Source of the DNA: JANMDR01 sp043760555 | GTDB lineage: Bacteria; Pseudomonadota; Gammaproteobacteria; Burkholderiales; Usitatibacteraceae | Reading direction: 5' to 3' | Assembly (NCBI GenBank): GCA_043760555.1 | Contig: JAYUOW010000289.1 | Location: forward strand, 1-25,928 | Length of the DNA stretch: 25,928 nucleotides | Part shown: positions 20,248 to 25,928 of the stretch, one piece after another | How positions within the stretch are numbered: the stretch's first letter is position 1 | Layout of the letters: the number at the start of each line of letters is the position of its first letter | Notes under the pieces: generated by a model | Seen by the model: only the letters and a program-made list of their open reading frames with translations | Databases searched by the model: none | Told to the model about the DNA's origin: nothing | Position numbers and translations under genes: made by a program

Positions 20248-22150
20248 AATTGCCGCACGCTTGCGCCCCCGCAGCAAATGGGAAGCCGCTGATTTAGGCT
20301 TTGCGCTGGTGCGCGTGTGGTGGCGGCCGATGCTCATTGCTTGGCTGCTGGTGTGCTTGCCGGTGGCGATAATTATTGGTGCCATTGCGTTTGTACCCGC
20401 AATAATGGATGCCGCGCAAAATCCGGATGACTTCGCAAACTTAGAAGTATGGTCGGCAGGTGTACTGGCTACCATCGCGTTGTGGTGGTTAAAGCCTGCC
20501 TTTGAGCGCGCGCCCTTGTATGTGTTGGGCGAGGCGATGTTTGGGCAGGTGCCAACATTCCGACAAATTGTGAAAGCCTTGCCTAAGCTGTATTGGAATA
20601 ACGGTATTTTTGCCAGCTTGACGTGGCGGCGCTTAAACCCGGGGCGGGCGTTTGATTTTCCGATTCGCCAGCTCGAAGGGAGCAAAGGTAAATTTGCCAA
20701 GCAGCGGCGGCGCGCGCTTAACCCCTACGGCTGGAGCGTGACCGCCACCTGCGCGTGGGTGCTAATCCACGCAGAATCAGTATTGCCGCTAGCCATTGGC
20801 GCGATCGTAAATACTTTTTGGATTGGTGAGGGCATTTTTTCTTTTGGGTTTGATTTAATGGAGCCGGAAAATAAGCTAAAACAAGAAATTGGCTATTACA
20901 TTATTTATGTTTTTGTCATTAGCTTTTTAGAGCTTTATTACGTCGCGGTGGGTTTTGCGCTGTATTTGAATGCCCGTAATTCGCTAGAAGGCTGGGACAT
21001 CGAGCTGGCATTTAAAAACTTGCGCACGCGGGTGGATGCAGGCGCGCGCAAGCGTACCGTGCGCGTGCTGCCGAAGCCAACGTCCACGGCACCACCACCG
21101 ACGACAGCTAAAGTATTGCTGGTGTTGGCCGTTAGCGGGCTGTCGCTGCTGTTTGCGCCTAGCCATGATGCAATTGCAGCGGCGGATGGCGCGCCGAAGC
21201 TGGGCGGTAAAGGTACATCGACAACGCGAGGATCGTCAACGTCCGAAGTTGATATTGATGCAGTAAAACGGCGGGGCGAAAAAGCCGTCGCGCAGGCCAG
21301 CTGTGCTGCGCAAGCTGCAGACGACACCAAAGGCACAGAAGCAGCTGTGTCGTGCGAAAAAAGTGACGAAGAAAACACCGATTCAGCCGCCGACAATGCC
21401 TTGGAGAAGTCCGAAAATAGGGCGTCTTCAGGCACTAATGCAGAGAATTCTGACGCCCAAAATGGTCAAGCCCGCAGTGCGCGTTTATCTGCAGTTGAAG
21501 ATTTAATGCTCGACCCGCGAATGGGCACCACGCGCGAAAAAACCAAGTTGCGCTATACCGGTCCAACGTGGGAAAGCAAACCAGAAAAAGAAAAACCCAA
21601 AGCTGATTTAGCGTGGATGAAAACGGTCGGTAGTTTTATTGCAAGCGCTTTGCAATATATCGGTTGGGGGCTGCTGGTTTTACTCATCATTTATTTGCTC
21701 CATCGTGGGCTAAAAAATCGCGGTTGGTTCGCACTTCAAGGCGCGCGCGCACCGCTACCCGATACGCTGTTTGGGCTGGATGTGCGGCCAGCGTCTTTGC
21801 CCGATGACGTGCCTGCAGCGGCGCGCGCGCTGCTAGCTAACGGCGATATTCGTGGCGCATTAGCGTTAATTTATCGCGCTACCTTGGTATTTTTATTGCA
21901 AGACGGTAAGGTGGAAATTGCCAATGGCGACACCGAGGGCGATTGCTTGCGCCGTGTGCAGTCTGGCTACACTGATCGGCCAAGTTTTAACCAAATGCTG
22001 CGCGCCTTGTTTAATGCGTGGTTGTGGGTGGCCTACAAAGGTGCGCCTTTGGCAATTGCCGAATGCGAGCAGCTGATAGCAAATTGGCAGGCCGAAATGC
22101 GGGTTGTGAAACTAGCCACTGAACAAGTTGCTGGAGATGCCCGTGAATAG
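20240..22150 (+). CDS. DUF4129 domain membrane protein with a palindromic-repeat-encoded segment
   Basis: A 636-residue protein from ATG 20240, which overlaps the SpoIIM-like stop. The N-terminal half has several hydrophobic segments (such as PMLIAWLLVCLPVAIIIGAI and the helices around ELYYVAVGFALYL). Another hydrophobic stretch near residue 290-305 (VLLVLAVSGLSLLFAPSHD) precedes a long polar linker, then a helix (YIGWGLLVLLIIYLLHRGL) and the DUF4129 domain at about 505-630 (ALIYRATLVFLLQDGKVEI, then GDCLRRV). The linker, residues 387-399, is encoded by a full copy of the 37-bp palindrome (NRASSG). The stop codon TAG is supplied by the loop-arm junction of another copy at the gene boundary. 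DUF4129 is the usual partner of MoxR and DUF58 genes; biochemical role unknown. Confidence 0.82.
   Translation: MDKIAARLRPRSKWEAADLGFALVRVWWRPMLIAWLLVCLPVAIIIGAIAFVPAIMDAAQNPDDFANLEVWSAGVLATIALWWLKPAFERAPLYVLGEAMFGQVPTFRQIVKALPKLYWNNGIFASLTWRRLNPGRAFDFPIRQLEGSKGKFAKQRRRALNPYGWSVTATCAWVLIHAESVLPLAIGAIVNTFWIGEGIFSFGFDLMEPENKLKQEIGYYIIYVFVISFLELYYVAVGFALYLNARNSLEGWDIELAFKNLRTRVDAGARKRTVRVLPKPTSTAPPPTTAKVLLVLAVSGLSLLFAPSHDAIAAADGAPKLGGKGTSTTRGSSTSEVDIDAVKRRGEKAVAQASCAAQAADDTKGTEAAVSCEKSDEENTDSAADNALEKSENRASSGTNAENSDAQNGQARSARLSAVEDLMLDPRMGTTREKTKLRYTGPTWESKPEKEKPKADLAWMKTVGSFIASALQYIGWGLLVLLIIYLLHRGLKNRGWFALQGARAPLPDTLFGLDVRPASLPDDVPAAARALLANGDIRGALALIYRATLVFLLQDGKVEIANGDTEGDCLRRVQSGYTDRPSFNQMLRALFNAWLWVAYKGAPLAIAECEQLIANWQAEMRVVKLATEQVAGDARE
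21398..21434. repeat. 37-bp palindromic repeat, copy 6 (inside the DUF4129 gene)
   Basis: The left arm GCCTTGGAGAAGTCC (21398-21412), loop GAAAATA (21413-21419) and right arm GGGCGTCTTCAGGCA (21420-21434) pair over about 13 positions with one mismatch. The element is translated in the frame GAA AAT AGG GCG TCT TCA GGC, giving ENRASSG, and lies in the disordered linker of the protein. Confidence 0.85.
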
Positions 22151-22164
22151 GGCGTCTTCAGGCA
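22129..22164. repeat. 37-bp palindromic repeat, copy 7 (forms the DUF4129/DUF4350 junction)
   Basis: Bases 22131-22142 pair with 22150-22161 in 12 consecutive pairs (two of them G.U) around loop GTGAATA (22143-22149). The stem contains GGAG (22133-22136) and ATG (22137-22139); the loop begins with GTG; and the upstream gene's stop TAG (22148-22150) sits at the loop-stem junction. The right arm encodes NRASSG in the downstream gene, the same peptide as copy 6. Confidence 0.85.
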
Positions 22165-23606
22165 ATGTTGATAGCGTCGGTGGGCTTACAGGCTTTTGGC
22201 GCGATCAATCCGTAGCCGGAAAAATCGCCATTGTGTTGTTGCCGGCGCTGCTGATGGCAATGGTCTATATGCGCGTGTACTGGTTTGAAACCGATACCTT
22301 TGAGCAAAACGTGGGGCTAAATGGTGAAGCGGCGATCAATCCTTTTTTTGGTTTTGAAACGCTTGCTAAAAGTAATTTAGATACCCGCAAAGGCAGCTTT
22401 ATTCGGCTCGAAGAATCGGTAGAGCCTGCGCAATATGCGCCGGAAAAATCGCTAATTATGCTCAGTGCTTGGCGCTTGTCGCGTATGACGCCGCAGCGCG
22501 TGAAGGCGATAGTGGAATGGGTGGAACGCGGCGGTAATTTGGTGCTGGAAGCCGAAATGCCAGGCCAAGATGATCCGCTGTTGAAGGCAGTGGGCATGGA
22601 ACGCTGGCGCGTGGTGTGGAGAAAAACCGGCTGGGTCGAGTTACCACCAAAACGCAAAAAAGCCGCTACCGGCAATGACGTTGAAGACGACGACGAAAAT
22701 GAGTCTGATATTGCGCCGACGGTGCAACGTCAGCTCTCCAAGGTGCTTAATTTGGGCGAAAGCGCGATACGCTTTGATTGGGACGATGGTGAAACCTATC
22801 GCGTAAAGTTAGGCCAGCCGTCGAGTTTGCGCCTGCTAGCGCCGGATGATAAAGCGTTTACGGTGCCGAGCTCGGTGGGCAACCGCATCATCAAGCGGCA
22901 GTTGGGTAAAGGACAAGTTGTAGCGATGGTGAGCTTTGGATTTATGCGTCGCGCCGCGATTTTAAAAGATGACGCAGGTGTGTTTGCGATGCGCCTGCTG
23001 GAACCGCATGCGCGTCCTGCGCCAGAAGTTAAAACGGCTAGGGTGGCAGATGACGCGGTGCCTGCAGACGCAGATGTGGCTTCAGCAGCGCCCGTCTTGG
23101 CCGCCGCCGCACCACTTCCTGCTAACCCCACGATGGTCGTTTTGGGCTTAGATTTTCAACCCGGCTCATTGCTAGATTGGTTGTTTAAGCACGGGCAGGC
23201 AATTATGCTGGCGGCATTAGCGTTGTTCTTCATTTGGTTGTGGCACATCATTCCGCGCTTCGGGCCCATCGCTGCGCCGCAAACGGAGGCGCGCCGCAAT
23301 ATTGCCGACCATTGGCGCGCTGCGGGGCAGTATTTATTACACCGTCGTGATTGGGCTGCGCTGTTAGAAGCGCCGCGCCACCGCGTGGCTAGGCGACTAC
23401 GGCAGCGACTGGGTTTCAATATTACGACGACAACGCAGAATGGTGTCGCAGCGCAATTGGCACCCGAACAGCTCGCGCGGCTAGAACTAGTGTGTAAGGT
23501 ATCGGCAGGACGTATTGATTCTGCGTTGCACGCAACCCCCACCACGGCCACGCAGTTGCTGGCTTTCATAACGACATTGCGGCAAATGGAAGCCGCTTTA
23601 AAATAA
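22143..23606 (+). CDS. DUF4350 domain membrane protein
   Basis: About 487 residues. A membrane helix (AIVLLPALLMAMVYM) is followed by an extracytoplasmic domain with the DUF4350 pattern: PFFGFETLAKSNLDTR, SLIMLSAWRLSRMTPQRVKA and VEWVERGGNLVLEAE, which resembles a GATase/ThuA-like fold. A second helix near residues 345-365 (IMLAALALFFIWLWHIIPRF) and a cytoplasmic helical tail (EARRNIADHWRAAGQYLL) follow. Start choice: GTG 22143 lies 6 nt after GGAG and is preferred. ATG 22137 touches GGAG and would add two residues, and TTG 22128 is also in frame. The first codons (NRASSG) come from the palindromic repeat. It overlaps the DUF4129 gene by 8 bp and should be translationally coupled. Function unknown. 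Confidence 0.82.
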   Translation: MNRASSGNVDSVGGLTGFWRDQSVAGKIAIVLLPALLMAMVYMRVYWFETDTFEQNVGLNGEAAINPFFGFETLAKSNLDTRKGSFIRLEESVEPAQYAPEKSLIMLSAWRLSRMTPQRVKAIVEWVERGGNLVLEAEMPGQDDPLLKAVGMERWRVVWRKTGWVELPPKRKKAATGNDVEDDDENESDIAPTVQRQLSKVLNLGESAIRFDWDDGETYRVKLGQPSSLRLLAPDDKAFTVPSSVGNRIIKRQLGKGQVVAMVSFGFMRRAAILKDDAGVFAMRLLEPHARPAPEVKTARVADDAVPADADVASAAPVLAAAAPLPANPTMVVLGLDFQPGSLLDWLFKHGQAIMLAALALFFIWLWHIIPRFGPIAAPQTEARRNIADHWRAAGQYLLHRRDWAALLEAPRHRVARRLRQRLGFNITTTTQNGVAAQLAPEQLARLELVCKVSAGRIDSALHATPTTATQLLAFITTLRQMEAALK

Positions 23607-23658
23607 GCGCATTGTCATTGTTAGATATAAATTTTTATTACGAAGGCTTTAGGCGAAT

Positions 23659-24825
23659 ATGAATTCAACCGAATCGCAAGCAAATACCCAAGATCAACAC
23701 TCGATGCAAACCGACTCCACCACAGAGAGTTTAGATATTACGCAGCCGCTAAAAATTGTCAGTGCTGACGATCCTACTGAAGTTGGCGCGCCCGCGTACG
23801 TTGCCGCCGCCGCCGCCGCCGCAGCCCCCCCCGCATCCATCGCGCTGGCCTACGAGAGTTTGCAACGCATGCAAACGCAAATTGAAAAAGCGGTAGTGGG
23901 GCAAAGCCAAATTATTCGCGAAACCTTAATTGCGCTGGTTGCGGGTGGCCACGTGCTAATTGAAGGCGTACCGGGGTTAGGTAAAACCCTGCTGGTGAAA
24001 GCCTTAGCAGCCACGTTTCACGGGCAATTTGGGCGCATACAATTCACACCCGATCTAATGCCGTCCGACGTTACCGGGCACACGCTTTTCGATGCTAAAA
24101 GCGCGCAGTTCATCACCCGCAAAGGCCCTATTTTCGCTAATCTCGTGCTGGCCGACGAAATTAACCGCGCGCCCGCAAAAACCCAAGCCGCATTGCTTGA
24201 AGTGATGCAAGAAGGCCAAGTAACCATTGAAGGCGAAGGCTTTTTGCTGCCATTACCGTTCATGGTGCTAGCCACCCAAAACCCAATTGAGCAAGAGGGC
24301 ACGTATTCCCTACCCGAAGCGCAATTAGATCGTTTTTTAATTAAAGTAAATGTTGGCTATCCAGGTGACACGGAAGAACGCGCGTTGGTTGAACGCGTCA
24401 CGCGCGGTACGGTGGGCGATAAGCTTAATACCGATAACGTAGATGCGGTGGTGACCGCAGCGGCGTTGCAGGCCATGCAGCTGGCCGCAGCCAGCGTGAC
24501 GGTGGACGAAAAAATAGTCGATTACGCCGTGCGCCTCGTGCGTGCGACGCGTCCGGCCGAGGGCTTGAACGCCGACATGAACGCCGGTTCGTTTGGGTTT
24601 TCAAGCGGCAGCGGACCGCGTGGCAGCATCGCGCTGATCCGCGCGGCGCGGGCGAATGCACTGTTTGAACGTCGTGATTTTGTAACGCCTGACGATATTA
24701 AACAAGTGGCGCTGCCGGTGTTGCGCCATCGCGTGCGCGCCAGCCCAGAAATGGAAATTGAAGGCACGTCTGTCGATGCGCTGCTATCCGAATTGTTTGC
24801 GCAAGTTCCTGCGCCTCGTACATAA
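23659..24825 (+). CDS. MoxR family AAA+ ATPase
   Basis: A 388-residue MoxR ATPase, thought to act as a chaperone or assembly factor together with DUF58 proteins. An N-terminal ~68 residues are polar and low complexity, including a run of nine Ala. The core begins at MQTQIEKAVVGQSQIIRETL (71-90), with Walker A GVPGLGKT (103-110), Walker B VLADEIN (D166, E167), sensor LATQNPIEQEGTYSLPEAQL and arginine finger context DRFL, and the C-terminal lid with DFVTPDDIKQVALPVLRHRV. The long N-terminal extension is unusual; most MoxR proteins begin near residue 60 of this one. Only a weak AGG (23651-23653) precedes the start. DUF58 follows after 19 bp. Confidence 0.93.
   Translation: MNSTESQANTQDQHSMQTDSTTESLDITQPLKIVSADDPTEVGAPAYVAAAAAAAAPPASIALAYESLQRMQTQIEKAVVGQSQIIRETLIALVAGGHVLIEGVPGLGKTLLVKALAATFHGQFGRIQFTPDLMPSDVTGHTLFDAKSAQFITRKGPIFANLVLADEINRAPAKTQAALLEVMQEGQVTIEGEGFLLPLPFMVLATQNPIEQEGTYSLPEAQLDRFLIKVNVGYPGDTEERALVERVTRGTVGDKLNTDNVDAVVTAAALQAMQLAAASVTVDEKIVDYAVRLVRATRPAEGLNADMNAGSFGFSSGSGPRGSIALIRAARANALFERRDFVTPDDIKQVALPVLRHRVRASPEMEIEGTSVDALLSELFAQVPAPRT
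23803..23832. repeat. GCC triplet run and C8 tract in the MoxR gene
   Basis: Six or more GCC triplets (23803-23823) followed within two bases by eight consecutive C (23825-23832), inside the low-complexity leader of the MoxR protein. Triplet changes would only alter the Ala run; a change in the C tract would shift the frame upstream of the ATPase domain. Confidence 0.7.
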
Positions 24826-24844
24826 CTACCCACTAAAGTAAAAG

Positions 24845-25928
24845 ATGGTTCCTCGTAAGATACTGCTGTGGTTAGCGTTCGCATTGGTCGGCTGGACTTT
24901 GGCTGCCACTGTGGCAGCACAGGTGTACGCCAACAGCGCCGAACGCATTATGCAGACAATGCTCGTCGGTATTGCGGTGGTGTTAATTATCGCTGCGGCA
25001 GATTTTTTAACCATTTATTTGCAGTGGCGCGGCACCAGCCAATTGCTTGTAGAGCGCCGTGTTGCGGGCTCCGTGGCGGTAGGGGTGTGGAGCCCTGTGA
25101 ACTTAAAAATGTCGTGGCCGCACCAACAATTTCGCGCAGTAACTTTTACCATTCACGATCAGCAACCGGATCATTGCGAAGCGGTCGGTCAGCCGTTTAC
25201 CGTGACCGTAGCCGCTGGCGGCTATGCCCTAACTAGCTATAAATTTAAGCCCAATATTCGCGGTGATCTAATGTTTGGTAGGCCTCATGTGCGCGTGGTG
25301 TCGCCCCTAGGCTTGTGGGTGCGTCAGGTGCATGTGGGTAGCACGCAACTGGTGCGCAGCTTGCCTAACTTTGCCGCCGTCTCGCGCTACGCCTTATTGG
25401 CAACAGAAAATAGACTCTCTGAAATTGGCGTGATGCGCCGTCGTCGCCGTGGCGAAGGGCTCACGTTTGAGCAGCTGCGCGAGTACCGTCAAGGCGACAG
25501 CATGCGGCAAATTGATTGGAAGGCATCCACCCGCAACAACCGCCTAATTTCGCGCGAATATGAGGATGAACGCGATCAGCGTGTGGTGTTTTTAATCGAC
25601 TGCGGGCGACGAATGGCAGCACAAGCTTCAGCTGACACCTTGTCTCATTTTGATCATGCGCTCAATGCCGTATTGCTGCTTTCATACGTGGTGGTGCGCC
25701 AAGGTGATTCCGTTGGCCTAATGACGTTTGGCAATGCCCAATCGCGCTATTTGGTGCCTGGTAAATCGCGCAATATGGTGAATCGCTGCTTAGATACGCT
25801 CTATGATTTGCAGCCTAGTTTGCAAACGCCAGATTACGTGCTGGCCGCCAAAGAACTAGCCGCAAAATTAACGCGTCGCTCACTCGTGGTGGTCATCACC
25901 AACGTGCGCGATGAAGACGATGAAAGCC
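24845..25928 (+). CDS. DUF58 domain protein, 3'-truncated by the window edge
   Basis: The frame from ATG 24845 is open to the window end (361 complete codons). The N-terminus has two membrane helices (ILLWLAFALVGWTLAATVAA and, after ANSAERIMQ, MLVGIAVVLIIAAADFLTI), then a beta-rich stretch (SVAVGVWSPVNLKMSW). The DUF58 core follows: RRRGEGLTFEQLREYRQGDS, RQIDWKASTRNNRLISREYE and DQRVVFLIDCGRRM, a vWA-like strand with a metal-site-like start. The later GDSVGLMTFG continues the vWA fold. The typical protein is 400-450 aa, so only the end is missing. DUF58 proteins pair with MoxR ATPases. No strong Shine-Dalgarno precedes the start. Confidence 0.92.
   Translation, partial: MVPRKILLWLAFALVGWTLAATVAAQVYANSAERIMQTMLVGIAVVLIIAAADFLTIYLQWRGTSQLLVERRVAGSVAVGVWSPVNLKMSWPHQQFRAVTFTIHDQQPDHCEAVGQPFTVTVAAGGYALTSYKFKPNIRGDLMFGRPHVRVVSPLGLWVRQVHVGSTQLVRSLPNFAAVSRYALLATENRLSEIGVMRRRRRGEGLTFEQLREYRQGDSMRQIDWKASTRNNRLISREYEDERDQRVVFLIDCGRRMAAQASADTLSHFDHALNAVLLLSYVVVRQGDSVGLMTFGNAQSRYLVPGKSRNMVNRCLDTLYDLQPSLQTPDYVLAAKELAAKLTRRSLVVVITNVRDEDDES

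Noticed and set aside
20938..21435. 165-residue minus-strand frame within the DUF4129 gene
   Set aside because: It is a mirror of the Ala/Ser-rich linker on the plus strand; it has no start context and no recognisable domain.

Overview
The window looks like part of a betaproteobacterial chromosome of moderate GC. The backbone genes carB, greA, yhbY, rlmE, ftsH and folP occur in the neighbourhood typical of that class, and the genes after folP begin with a protein of the betaproteobacterial BPSS1780 type. I cannot name genus or species from the sequence alone. The window starts inside carB and ends inside a DUF58 gene.

Layout. (1) 1-3179: 3' part of carB, a REP-like hairpin, then greA. (2) About 3180-12890: an accessory region of roughly 9.7 kb between greA and yhbY. 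It is full of short dispersed repeats. It carries a SAM-dependent methyltransferase of the 3-hydroxypalmitate-methyl-ester (PhcB-like) type overlapping a membrane fatty acid desaturase. Next come a single-pass membrane coiled-coil protein and a patatin-like phospholipase closed by a strong terminator. Then come a graveyard of toxin-antitoxin genes on the minus strand (broken RHH, truncated PIN, brnA, broken brnT), a TPR protein, an intact BrnT with its partner, an orphan antitoxin whose 3' end runs into a REP, and a lone Mrr-like endonuclease. (3) 12891-17254: yhbY divergent from rlmE, then ftsH with a terminator, then folP. (4) 17408-25928: a seven-gene collinear cluster: BPSS1780-like, RDD, SpoIIM-like, DUF4129, DUF4350, MoxR ATPase and DUF58. 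The members overlap or sit close together and probably form one membrane-associated, ATPase-driven system of unknown function.

The most unusual signal is a ~37-bp palindromic repeat (arms close to GCCTGAAGATGCCC and its complement, 7-nt loop near GAAAATA). It occurs about seven times. Five copies are intergenic in the accessory region. Two lie inside the DUF4129/DUF4350 genes and encode the same NRASSG peptide. The second of these forms the gene junction: one 12-bp hairpin contains the Shine-Dalgarno, both candidate start codons of DUF4350 and the stop codon of DUF4129. This resembles the Rickettsia palindromic elements that insert in-frame in proteins, but here the element also appears to have become a translational-coupling device. 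A second candidate system is the membrane coiled-coil plus patatin pair, next to the methyltransferase-desaturase pair; all four genes point towards membranes or lipids.
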